64,000 nt of DNA, from positions 62,001-126,000 of the forward strand of contig KK211150.1 of NCBI GenBank assembly GCA_000620545.1, in the 5' to 3' direction. The position numbers were made by a program, and so were the translations under genes. Source of the stretch: Intrasporangiaceae bacterium URHB0013 (GTDB taxonomy: Bacteria > Actinomycetota > Actinomycetes > Actinomycetales > Dermatophilaceae). Below the pieces are notes generated by a model that saw only the letters and a list, made by a program, of their open reading frames with translations, did not search any database and had not been told where the DNA came from. Position 1 is the first letter of the stretch. Each line of letters opens with the position of its first letter. Of this stretch, positions 51,162 through 60,242 are shown in pieces.

Positions 51162-54100
51162 TCACCCCCAGGGATTGCGTTGTGCGGAGTCGGACCCGTT
51201 CGACGACGAGCAGGTCACGCGGACCCAGCCGTTGGGGAACCCGAAGAACTTGTGGGAGTCGTTGCCGCCGTTGGTCGGGCGGTGCGACCCGCCGGAGCCG
51301 TTGTCGGGGTTGGACCAGCCCCCGTCTGAGCTGTCGACGGTGCAGCTGATGGCGCCGTCGTAGTTCGACAGGTTGTAGCCGATGTGGTTGCAGTTCGAGC
51401 CGCACTGGGTGCCGTCCGGCTTGAGGCAGCCGGTCGCCCCGCAGCCACTGCCCTTGTAGACCGAGTTCACCTGGGGCTTCGGCGGCGGGGGGGCGTCGTT
51501 CGTACGGCCGGCCCCGCTGGATGTCGGGCCGTCACCCGAGCGGTCGGCGTACGGGGTCACCTTGATGTTGATCGTCGTCGAGTAGCCGAGGCCCGAGACG
51601 GTGCACGACGTCTGGTTGGGGCCGAGGTTGCTGGCACAGCCGCTGCCACCGTTGGTCCTGCTGATCCGGTAGCCCTGGATCGGGTTGCCGTTGTTGGCCG
51701 GCTTGTTCCAGCTGAAGGTGATGCTGTTGCCGTCGTGCGACTCGCGAATGCCGCCCACGCCCAGGGTCGGGCCGTACGGGTGCACCCGGATGGCGTTGGA
51801 CAGCGGCGAGCAGTAGCCCGCCGAGTTGCAGGCCCGGATCGCGATGGTGCGTGACGTGGGTTCCAGGGCACGGGTGGTCCCCGCCGACGGGCAGCTGGCG
51901 CCGGAGCACGGGAAGGATCCCGTGACACCGTCGGTCGTCCAGTGGATGCGGTCGTAGCCTCCCGCGTGGGCGCTGCCGACGCTGAAGGTGACGTCGATCA
52001 TCTTGTCCGGACGGGGCGTCGTCGCCGTGAGCAGCGTCGGCGTGTCGGGGTAGCCGTTGGCGACGTAGCTCGAGAAGTTCGCCTTGTCGGAGGTCGCCGG
52101 TCCGCCGTTCGTCGCCGTGACGACGTACTGCACCGTCTGCCCCTGGTAGGGGATCGTGTCGCTGGCCACACGCTGGCCTCCACCCGACACGGTGGCGATG
52201 TTGTTCCAGGCACCGCCGTCCGTGCGGCGGAACACGTCGTACTTCGTGATGGGCGGACCGTTCGGGTCGGTCGATGCCCACGCGATGGAGACCTGGGCGT
52301 TCGCCTCCCCCGGCACGGGTTCGCGCGGGCTCAGCGTCGGGGCCGGCACCGCGGCCGGCTTGCCGAACGACTGGGCCTTGACCTGAGGACCGAAGCGACC
52401 CCAGCCGGCCTCGTTGTTGGCTTGGATCCGGACGTTGTACGCGTCGTTGTTGACCAGTCCGCTGATGACCTTGGTCAGACCCGGCGCAGCCACCTCTGCC
52501 TGCCCGGTGGCCCCGGCGCTGCCGCCGATGTTGACCCACTGGACGCGGTACTTGAGCACCTTGCTGCCCTCGTTGCGCGGCTCGCTCCACCGCACCGTCA
52601 GCTTGCGGTCGCCGGGCGTGATGTCGGTGATCGACGTCGCCTTGGGCTTGGTGTCGGGCCGCACCGTGTTGCTCCGCGGGCTCTGGTCGGACCAGCCGAC
52701 CGGGTTGCGGCTGCGGACCGTGAACGCGTAGTCCTGACCGTTGGTCAGTCCGGTGATGGTGCACGGCGACGACGAGCACGCCTTGGTCCCGCCGCCGGGA
52801 CCGATGGCGGTGACCTCGTAGCCCTGGATGGGCAGACCGCCGTCGTAGGCCGGCGGCCGGAAGTCGACCCGCGCGCTGCTGCCGAGGATGCGGTCCGCAA
52901 CCGCCGTCGGGGCCGCCATGGGGTCCGGTCTGCTGCGCACGCTGACCGCCACCTGACCCAGCGCCGCCGGACGGCCCGGAGCGTCGGTGACCTGCACCGA
53001 GATGCTCGCGTCACCGCGACCCTTGTCGGACGCGGACACCGTGATCTGGCAGCCGCTCTGGGTCGCGCTCACGCCCGTGCCCGACACGACCCGCGCGGAC
53101 TGCACCTGGCACTTCGGAGCGGTCAGGGGGCTGTCGAGGTACTGCGACAGGTTGACCGTTCGGCTCGTCCCGGCGATGAGGCCCTCGACCCGCACCGGAC
53201 GCAGCGTGGCCGCGGGCGGGGCGCTGACGACCCGGACCTTGACCTTGTAGGACTCGGCGCCCCCCTTGGCCTTGACGGTCACGGCACCCGTCGCGCCCTC
53301 CTGCGCAGCGGGCTGCGCCTTGAGCACGACCTGCCGCCCGCCGGAGCCGGCCTGCCCCAGGTCGACCCGGTCGATGGCCGGGTCCCAGCTTGCTTCGTAC
53401 TGGGCGTTGTTCGCGTCCATGCCGGTCGGCAGCCAGGCGTGGCAGAGCCTCGGGATGTCGAAGGTTCGGGCGGGCCCGTCGGCGACGAGCCTGACCTCGT
53501 GGTCGGGGCAGCGCAGCACGGGCACGTCGGGGCCGATCTGGACCGGGATCGTGACGTAGGCCGACTGGGCGGCCTTGTCAGCGGGACCGGTCGCGTTCGT
53601 CACCTCGAGCATCAGCGCCGCAGGACCGACGTAGCCGTTGGTCGACGTGAGCTTGAGCTCGGTGCCGGACGAGACCGCGGACTGGAGGTTCTCGTCGGGC
53701 GACGTCGACACCGTGTCGGGCGAGGTCAGGGCAACCTTGCCACCCCGTGGGTCGCTGACGTGGTCACCGAGGCTCACGCTGACGGTCGAGTCGGCGCCCA
53801 TCCTGATGACCTTGCCGTCCACGACGTACGGCGCCCCGTTGGTACCGGCCGGCACGTAGATGAGGGCCATGGCCGACGCCCCGTCGGCGTCCTCGATGAC
53901 GTAGGGCACGACGCGGGCCTGCGCGCGCAGCTGGATGCGCAGCTTGCGGCCCTCGCGCACGACGCCGTCGCCGATGAACCGCGTGATCCTCAGGCTCGCC
54001 TGGTCTCCGTCGAGGTCCCGGTCGTTGGCGAGTGCGTCGACGAGGATCGAGGTCTCGCCCTGCTTGGCGAGACCGGTGTCGTCGACCGCGATCGGCGGGT

Positions 54101-57100
54101 TGTTGAAGTCCTTCTGGCCGCGCACGGTCAGCGTCGACTTCGAGGCGTCGAAGAGCCCGTCGGTGATGCCGTAGGTCAGCACCTTGGCCGGCCCGTCATC
54201 GGGCGCGACCACCTTGAAGGTGTCGTCCTTCTGCTTCTGGAAGTCCTTGAGCACGTCCGCGTCGTTGAGCGTCGACAGGTCGACGAACGACACCGAGTCG
54301 CCCGCGGCGATGAGGTCGTTGGACAGCACGTCGGCGTGCACGGTGCGACCGGGGGCCGCCACGATGTCGTCCTCGACGGCGACGGGGGGCTGCGGGTCCC
54401 CCGGCTGGACGACGCCGACCCGCACGAAGCCCTCGCTCGTCAGGCCGAAGCGGTCCCGCAGCTGGTAGCGGATGACTTCCGTGCCGGCACTGCGGGGATA
54501 GGCCTCGTAGCGGATGGTGGCAGCGCCGAAGCCGAGCACGCGACCCAGGCGGAGGTCCACGGCTTTGCCGTCCTCCCCGACGATCCCACTGACGAAGGTG
54601 AGGTCGCCGTCGGGGTCGACGCCGCTCGTGGGCACCGTGATGGCCAGGGTGTCGCCGGCGGTGACGCTCGCAGAGAAGCTGCGCGCGGACGGCGGCTGGT
54701 TGGGATACCTCACCGCGTCGGGAAGCGGGTTGATCGTCACGTCCACACGACCGGTCACCGCCCGGGCCCGCAGGCCCTCGGGGTAGGTGGCGTATTCGAG
54801 GATCGCCGACGTCGGGCCCTTGAGCGCCTCCTGATCGGGCACGTAGCGCACGACCGTGCCGGATGCGAAGGCCTGACCGCCACCGGAGAGCACCTTGACG
54901 CTCGAGGGGTCGAGCTTGAGCGGGATGCCCTCGCTCATCGAGTCGTTGTCGAGCGCCGGGATCGTCACCGCGTCACCGACGCGAACCGTCGCGACGTCGT
55001 CGACGACCGTGGGCAGCACCTTGTCCCTGGGCTGCGGCTTCTGCACGACCGACAGCTGGCCGACCGCGGTCTTCGTGCCGTCGCTGATCGTGTAGCTGAC
55101 CGTGCCGCGTCGCGGCGTGTCCCCGTCGAGGGGCGCCGTCGCCTCGGCGCGGATCCAGCGACCCTGGACGACGGACACGCGCAACCACGCGTCACCGGTG
55201 ACGACGCGCTGCACGACGAGGACGTCGCTGCGCGGGCTGTAGTCGTTCGACAGCACGTCAGCGATGACGGGTGTCTGCCCACGCAGCACCGCGGCATCGG
55301 GAGTCGCCACCGGCGGGAGGTCGGCCGACGGGTTGGGCATGATGTCGACGCGGATGCGCCCGACGCTGACCCCGGAGCCCACCTGGGCGGCATACGTGAC
55401 GGTCGAGGTGCCGGGTGTCTGGCCCGTCACCGTGAGGACGTTGGTGTCGAGGTTGGTGTCCAGGGTCAGCTGTCCCGGACCCTTGACGGCCTGCGCGAGG
55501 CGCAGGCGGGCCTGCGGGTCGGTCGGGTCCGCCCCTGCGATGTCGTTGCCGAGAGGCTGGAGCTGCACCGGCTTGCCGACGACGGCGCGCAGCACGTCGG
55601 GCTGGGTCTTCGGCGGGACCGCCTTGCTGTCCTGCTCGCTCAGCACGTCGAGCGTGACCGACGCCTTCTGGGTGCCGCCACGACCGTCGTCGACCTGGTA
55701 GTCGACGACCTGGTCGCCCTTCTCGCCCTGCGCCTTGACGGTCAGGGCGCCGGAGCCGTCGACGCCGGTGGTCGTCGGGTCGAGCGCCGAGACCTGGATG
55801 GGGTCGTTCTCGGCGTCGCGCCAGTCGGCGATGACCCCCACGCGGACGGAGCCGCTCGCGACGACGGGGTACTTCGCCTGCGCGAGCTTCGCCTGACCCG
55901 CCCGCAGCTTCGGCGCGGCGTTGACGTCGGGGCCGACGATGCGCACGGTGACCTTCGCCGTGGCGCGGCCGTTCTTCGCGGTCGTGCCGTTGTTGACGGT
56001 GTAGTCGAAGGAGAACGAGCCGCTGGCCTCCTCGGGGACCGTGACCTGGACGGTCTGCCCGTCGGCCGAGGCGCTCGTCGAGATGCCGTCAGTGCCCGGC
56101 TGGCTGACGTCGCCGGGAGAGATCGCCAGGATGGAGCCTTGGGAGTCCGAGTCGTTGTCGAGCACGTGCAGGGTCGAGGTGCGGCCAGGGCGGACCTGCA
56201 GGTTGTCCGGCTGAGCCTTGGGCGGCGTGCGGCTCACCTCGTCGTCGACGAGGTTCTCGTCCTTCTTCTTGTTCTTGTCGTCGGTCTGCGGCGGCGGGAT
56301 GACGGAGTTCCAGTTGTCGATCTTGACGCGGTTGCGGTCGATGTCCCAGACGTCGCCCGAGTCGAGGTCGTTGAGCACGATGAGGCCGCGGTTGACGCGC
56401 AGCTTCACGCCGTCGGTGCGCACACCCTTCTTCATCGCGCCGAGGTCGACCGTGTCGGCGTCGGCAGGAGCGCCGCAATTGCGGCCGTAGTAGACGTTCG
56501 ACGCCCCGGCCCAGGCCGCGTGGACGCAGCTCGCGAGGCGGACGGGTGCGGAGAGGAAGAGCCGCCGGCCCGGAGCGCCCTGGCTCAGCTTCACGCCGCC
56601 GGTGGTGGGGCTGTCGCCGGTCAGCGAGACCTGGCTCAGCTGCGCCTCGTCCTGGATGAGGACGGATGCCGCGTCGGGACCGGGCTGCTGGAGCGCCGCG
56701 AACGCCGGGTTGCCGGGCTCGGCGTTGCCGACGGACAGCTGCTCCGGCTGCTCGAGGGCGTCGGAGTAGAGCTTGCCCGTGGCGGAGTCCCAGACGACCC
56801 AGTGCGAGCCGACGGCGGTCACCTGGGCCGACTTGGAGGAGAAGCCCAGTTTCGTCGTGACCGGCTTGGCGAGGCCGTTGCCCTCGGGCCTCAGCACGGT
56901 GACCGTGCCCACCTCGGCGGACACGGCATACACCGTGCCGTCGACGCCGACGGCGACGGCAGCGTTGCCGCCCACCTTCGCGAGCGGCTTGGCCTGCGTC
57001 TGGAGGGCGTCGAGGCCGGTGATGCCCCTCCGGTCGTCGACCCGTTGGGCCCGCACCTCGCCCTTGGCCGGGTCGATCATCGCGATCGTCCCGCCGCGGA

Positions 57101-57509
57101 CGTCGACGAGGGGGGCGGTGAAGACCCGGTTGCCGGTGGCGGTGCTCGGCTTGGGCACGACGATCGACTGCTCCGGGGCGAGGGTGCCCTCAGCCGGGTT
57201 GATCGGGACGATCTGGTTGCTGGCCCGGGAGTAGCCGACGATCGCCGCGCCGTCCTGGAAGACGTCGAGGCCCGAGCCGGTCGAGCCGTCGGACAGGACG
57301 CCGGCGTCGAGCTGGCCGGCCGGCTTGTTGATGCGCCCATAGCGGGCCTGCTCGGCGTTGGTCACCCAGATGCCGCCGTCGTTGAGGTCGGCCTTGCGGA
57401 CGACCTCACCCTCGCTGCGGGTCGCGAACCAGACGAGCAGGCTCGCGACGAGGGCGACGACGACGGTGGAGACGACTCCGACCCGTCGCTTGGTGGCGGC
57501 GGTGCTCAT
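51162..57509 (-). CDS. Giant single-pass surface protein with Ig-like and fibronectin type III repeats
   Basis: 2115 aa. A short cytosolic N-terminus and one helix (about 10-29) leave the rest outside. Residues about 40-380 look like a beta-propeller-like region. About 430-1300 hold tandem cadherin/Ig-like (tandem-95 type) repeats, each opening with a pattern such as VLDNDSDSQG, VLSNDYSPRSD, ALDNDSMSEG, VLSNDLIAAGD, ALANDRDLDGD. About 1640-2000 hold Fn3 domains (YEVTAIGPGG; DYAFTVRSRNPVGWSDQSPR). The tail is Cys-rich. It corresponds to the fn3 gene of the bifidobacterial PFNA cluster, thought to mediate contacts or binding; that role is not shown here. ATGA overlap with the upstream FHA/HTH gene. 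Confidence 0.9.
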   Translation of the reverse strand: MSTAATKRRVGVVSTVVVALVASLLVWFATRSEGEVVRKADLNDGGIWVTNAEQARYGRINKPAGQLDAGVLSDGSTGSGLDVFQDGAAIVGYSRASNQIVPINPAEGTLAPEQSIVVPKPSTATGNRVFTAPLVDVRGGTIAMIDPAKGEVRAQRVDDRRGITGLDALQTQAKPLAKVGGNAAVAVGVDGTVYAVSAEVGTVTVLRPEGNGLAKPVTTKLGFSSKSAQVTAVGSHWVVWDSATGKLYSDALEQPEQLSVGNAEPGNPAFAALQQPGPDAASVLIQDEAQLSQVSLTGDSPTTGGVKLSQGAPGRRLFLSAPVRLASCVHAAWAGASNVYYGRNCGAPADADTVDLGAMKKGVRTDGVKLRVNRGLIVLNDLDSGDVWDIDRNRVKIDNWNSVIPPPQTDDKNKKKDENLVDDEVSRTPPKAQPDNLQVRPGRTSTLHVLDNDSDSQGSILAISPGDVSQPGTDGISTSASADGQTVQVTVPEEASGSFSFDYTVNNGTTAKNGRATAKVTVRIVGPDVNAAPKLRAGQAKLAQAKYPVVASGSVRVGVIADWRDAENDPIQVSALDPTTTGVDGSGALTVKAQGEKGDQVVDYQVDDGRGGTQKASVTLDVLSEQDSKAVPPKTQPDVLRAVVGKPVQLQPLGNDIAGADPTDPQARLRLAQAVKGPGQLTLDTNLDTNVLTVTGQTPGTSTVTYAAQVGSGVSVGRIRVDIMPNPSADLPPVATPDAAVLRGQTPVIADVLSNDYSPRSDVLVVQRVVTGDAWLRVSVVQGRWIRAEATAPLDGDTPRRGTVSYTISDGTKTAVGQLSVVQKPQPRDKVLPTVVDDVATVRVGDAVTIPALDNDSMSEGIPLKLDPSSVKVLSGGGQAFASGTVVRYVPDQEALKGPTSAILEYATYPEGLRARAVTGRVDVTINPLPDAVRYPNQPPSARSFSASVTAGDTLAITVPTSGVDPDGDLTFVSGIVGEDGKAVDLRLGRVLGFGAATIRYEAYPRSAGTEVIRYQLRDRFGLTSEGFVRVGVVQPGDPQPPVAVEDDIVAAPGRTVHADVLSNDLIAAGDSVSFVDLSTLNDADVLKDFQKQKDDTFKVVAPDDGPAKVLTYGITDGLFDASKSTLTVRGQKDFNNPPIAVDDTGLAKQGETSILVDALANDRDLDGDQASLRITRFIGDGVVREGRKLRIQLRAQARVVPYVIEDADGASAMALIYVPAGTNGAPYVVDGKVIRMGADSTVSVSLGDHVSDPRGGKVALTSPDTVSTSPDENLQSAVSSGTELKLTSTNGYVGPAALMLEVTNATGPADKAAQSAYVTIPVQIGPDVPVLRCPDHEVRLVADGPARTFDIPRLCHAWLPTGMDANNAQYEASWDPAIDRVDLGQAGSGGRQVVLKAQPAAQEGATGAVTVKAKGGAESYKVKVRVVSAPPAATLRPVRVEGLIAGTSRTVNLSQYLDSPLTAPKCQVQSARVVSGTGVSATQSGCQITVSASDKGRGDASISVQVTDAPGRPAALGQVAVSVRSRPDPMAAPTAVADRILGSSARVDFRPPAYDGGLPIQGYEVTAIGPGGGTKACSSSPCTITGLTNGQDYAFTVRSRNPVGWSDQSPRSNTVRPDTKPKATSITDITPGDRKLTVRWSEPRNEGSKVLKYRVQWVNIGGSAGATGQAEVAAPGLTKVISGLVNNDAYNVRIQANNEAGWGRFGPQVKAQSFGKPAAVPAPTLSPREPVPGEANAQVSIAWASTDPNGPPITKYDVFRRTDGGAWNNIATVSGGGQRVASDTIPYQGQTVQYVVTATNGGPATSDKANFSSYVANGYPDTPTLLTATTPRPDKMIDVTFSVGSAHAGGYDRIHWTTDGVTGSFPCSGASCPSAGTTRALEPTSRTIAIRACNSAGYCSPLSNAIRVHPYGPTLGVGGIRESHDGNSITFSWNKPANNGNPIQGYRISRTNGGSGCASNLGPNQTSCTVSGLGYSTTINIKVTPYADRSGDGPTSSGAGRTNDAPPPPKPQVNSVYKGSGCGATGCLKPDGTQCGSNCNHIGYNLSNYDGAISCTVDSSDGGWSNPDNGSGGSHRPTNGGNDSHKFFGFPNGWVRVTCSSSNGSDSAQRNPWG

Positions 57510-58291
57510 GCGTTCCCCTGTCCGGCGACGACCGTGCGTGCGTCGGCCCGGTTCTCTTCGGCTGGCGTGGTGTCGGCGGTGGCCGGCGCGTCGATGAGGG
57601 CGAGGTCGTCCTCGGTGACGAGCTTGGTCGAGAGCGCGTGCTCGACGAGCCGGGCCTTGCGGTTGGTCGCGAGCTTCCCGACGCCGCCGTGCAGGCCGCG
57701 CGTGCCGGCGTCGGCGAGCTTCTGGCAGACGTTGTCGAGCTTGCGGTTGAAACGGGTGAGGGTCCAGCCGAGCCGATCGGCGGCAACGGCCGAGGAGGGT
57801 ATCTGGCTCGTGCCCGCGTCACGCCGGCGCAGGAAGGGCTCGCAGAGCGCGACGACGAGGAGCTTCTGGTCGGGGGTGAGCGACACGCGCCCGACCGTTG
57901 CCGCACCGATCTCGTCGTCGTCGGCCTGCACGGGGGCATCGGCCGTGACGGACTTGAACGCCGGGCTCGCCACGTGGATCTCGAAGTCGTAGGTCGTCGG
58001 GCCGGCGGTGAACCACACGATGAGCTGCCTCATCGCGAGCGGGATCTTGGCGCCCGGGTTGAGCCACGCCTGGAACAGGCCCTGCTCGTCGGCGACCGTG
58101 GCCGTGAGCGTGGAGCCGGTGTTGCTCAACCACCAGAAGCCGTTCTCGAACGACACGACGAGGAAGGTGCGGTGCAGGTAGGGGTTGTCGTCCACCTCGA
58201 TGTCGCCCGCGCGACCGATGGTCAGACCGGTTTCGGGCGACACGGAGTGCTCCTCGCCGCAGAACACGACGGTCACCTTGCTGTGGATCAC
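57506..58291 (-). CDS. FHA-like domain protein with C-terminal helix-turn-helix-like region
   Basis: 261 aa from GTG 58291 (AGGGGAC upstream). Residues about 10-105 resemble an FHA domain (GLTIGRAGDIEVDDNPYLHRTFLVV, FWWLSNTGS) but the phospho-Thr-binding Ser-x-x-His is changed to YLHR. Residues about 145-245 are helical and resemble a winged-helix or region-4 type DNA-binding unit (LTPDQKLLVVALCEPFLRR, AADRLGWTLTRFNRKLDNVC). Such FHA-HTH proteins may be kinase-controlled regulators or adaptors; the function is unknown. Its stop overlaps the Fn3 start. A 204-bp gap upstream probably holds its promoter. Confidence 0.72.
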   Translation of the reverse strand: MIHSKVTVVFCGEEHSVSPETGLTIGRAGDIEVDDNPYLHRTFLVVSFENGFWWLSNTGSTLTATVADEQGLFQAWLNPGAKIPLAMRQLIVWFTAGPTTYDFEIHVASPAFKSVTADAPVQADDDEIGAATVGRVSLTPDQKLLVVALCEPFLRRRDAGTSQIPSSAVAADRLGWTLTRFNRKLDNVCQKLADAGTRGLHGGVGKLATNRKARLVEHALSTKLVTEDDLALIDAPATADTTPAEENRADARTVVAGQGNA

Positions 58292-58495
58292 GATCAGGTC
58301 CCCTGTTCCTGTCGACACGCTCTCGCGCCGGCGGCTGACGACGTCCGGCTGCGCCGCGTTACGGGCGTTTGTGGCGGTTTGCTGGTATCTGTGTCGAGGT
58401 TGCCGTGTCGACCGGAGCCTGTCCACCCGCCGTCCTACTCAGGCGACCGGTGCAGCTGGGCCCACGGAGTCCGTCGTCCCGGTCGTCCGCCCGCC

Positions 58496-60199
58496 TCACT
58501 GCGCGGTCTCGCACTGCACGTCGGCGCCGGGAGAGGCCTGGCCGGAGCGAGCCACCACGACGGTGGCGCACACCTTGGTCCCCTTGGCGGCCTTCACCGT
58601 GAAGGTCCTGGCCGTGACCGAGACGAGCTTCGCGCGCTCCGGGTTCCCGGCGTCGGCCGAGGTCGGGCCGTAGGAGACGCGGAAGGTGTCCTTCTTCGAG
58701 GGCTGCGGGTAGTTCCACGTGAAACTGACGCTGCCGCGGCCGGACCTCGTCGAGATCGTCGGCTTGTCGAAGACACCGTCGCCGATGGCACTGTCGTCAC
58801 CCGGCATCGACACGGTGGCACTGGGCGTGGCCGCCGCCGGGGTCGGGTCTCCGGACCCCGGCCGGAGGACGAGGAGGACGACCAGGCCGGCGAGGACGAG
58901 GACCACGGCGGCCGCGAGTCCCCAGAGGACGGCCGGCTTCGCGAGCGGGGATGTCGATGTCGGCTGCGGCACCGGAGTGCCCTGCGACCCCACGCCACTC
59001 GCTGCCCGTCGGACCGTGGCGTCCTCGGCCGAGTCCGGCCCGAGCGGCGCAGTCCGGCTCGTCAGCGGGTCGGTCACCGCGGCCGGGCGGACCGGGGCGG
59101 CGGGGTTCGGCAGGGTCGGGCTCTGCATCGGGGCCGGTGACCAGCGCTGCGCACCGGCCTCCGAGCGGCGACGCGTCTCGTCGTCGAGCATCGTCGGCGA
59201 CGGACCGACGGGCTGGGCCACGACGGTCTGCGGCGCCTTGATCCTCGTCCGGTCCTCGTCGTCGACGGACCGACCGGTCGGCGAGCCCTGGGTCTGGCTG
59301 ACGAGCGTCGTGTGTCCCTGCTCGTCGAGCACGACGATGGGCGTGCGACCCAGCCGCTGCTGCTGCTCGACCGCCTGCAGTGCGCGGGCGAGCTCGAGCG
59401 CTGACGCCGGTCGGTGCGCGGGGTCCTTGGCCATCGCCTGCGACAGCAGGCGCTCGAGGCCGGCCGGTACGTCCTGGCGTCCCGTCGCGGGCGGCGCGGT
59501 GCTGCGGATCCGCGGCATCAACGCATACGCCGAGTTGTCGCCGCCCGGCACCTCGAACGGCGAGCGGCCGACGAGCAGCTGCCAGAGCGTCGCGGCGAGC
59601 GAGTAGACGTCGGAGCGCTCGTCGCCGTTGCTCTGGCCGTAGAGCACCTCGGGTGGCGCCCACGGCACCGAGACGCCGACGTCGTCGGTGCTCTCGGCCT
59701 CGACGTCGCCCTCCCGAGCACCACGCCCGGCGATGCCGAAGTCGGTGAGTCCCGGAGCGCCGTACGCGCTGACGAGGACGTTGGCCGGCTTGATGTCGCG
59801 GTGCGTGATGTGGGCGCGGTGCGCCGTCTCGACCGCGCTCGCGAGCTGGATGCCGGTGCGCAGCACGTCCTCGACGGAGAAGCGCTCGGCGCGCGCCCGC
59901 ATCGCCAGGTTGGGCGGCGGGTAGTACTTCATGACGAGGTAGGGGCGCCCGTCGTCGGACGTACCGGAGCGGAAGACCTGCACGATGTACGGATGGTCGC
60001 CGAGGGCGGCCATCGTGTCGGCCTCCTCGACGAACTGCTGGCGCAGCCCGTCGGTCAGGCCCTCGGACTTGAGCACCTTGACCGCGACCGGCATGCGGGG
60101 GCTCTGCTGCTCGTAGAGGAAGACGTCGGCGTAGCCACCCGAGCCGAGCGGCTGGACGAAGACGAGTCCCGGGATCTTCGGGGGAGCGCCCTTCTTCAC
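58496..60199 (-). CDS. Ser/Thr protein kinase with C-terminal extracellular domain (Pkb2-like)
   Basis: 567 aa from GTG 60199 (GGAGGTGA site). Kinase domain 1-270: Gly loop LGSGGYADVF, Lys41, catalytic HRDIKPAN (Asp135), DFG Asp153, PPE. A Pro/Thr-rich linker, one helix (about 425-447), then an external beta domain (RGSVSFTWNYPQPS; GPTSADAGNPERAKLVSV) of Fn3-like shape. It probably phosphorylates FHA-binding targets encoded here, with the PP2C enzyme as its opponent. It corresponds to pkb2 of the bifidobacterial PFNA cluster. Confidence 0.92.
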   Translation of the reverse strand: MKKGAPPKIPGLVFVQPLGSGGYADVFLYEQQSPRMPVAVKVLKSEGLTDGLRQQFVEEADTMAALGDHPYIVQVFRSGTSDDGRPYLVMKYYPPPNLAMRARAERFSVEDVLRTGIQLASAVETAHRAHITHRDIKPANVLVSAYGAPGLTDFGIAGRGAREGDVEAESTDDVGVSVPWAPPEVLYGQSNGDERSDVYSLAATLWQLLVGRSPFEVPGGDNSAYALMPRIRSTAPPATGRQDVPAGLERLLSQAMAKDPAHRPASALELARALQAVEQQQRLGRTPIVVLDEQGHTTLVSQTQGSPTGRSVDDEDRTRIKAPQTVVAQPVGPSPTMLDDETRRRSEAGAQRWSPAPMQSPTLPNPAAPVRPAAVTDPLTSRTAPLGPDSAEDATVRRAASGVGSQGTPVPQPTSTSPLAKPAVLWGLAAAVVLVLAGLVVLLVLRPGSGDPTPAAATPSATVSMPGDDSAIGDGVFDKPTISTRSGRGSVSFTWNYPQPSKKDTFRVSYGPTSADAGNPERAKLVSVTARTFTVKAAKGTKVCATVVVARSGQASPGADVQCETAQ

Positions 60200-60242
60200 G
60201 ACTCACCTCCGTCCCAGGCCGGCAGGGCGTCGGGCGAGCGGG

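Noticed and set aside
51942-57992. A 2,016-codon open frame on the plus strand opposite the Fn3 gene
   Set aside because: Same antisense artefact; the minus-strand product has clear Ig and Fn3 repeats, a membrane anchor and operon overlaps.
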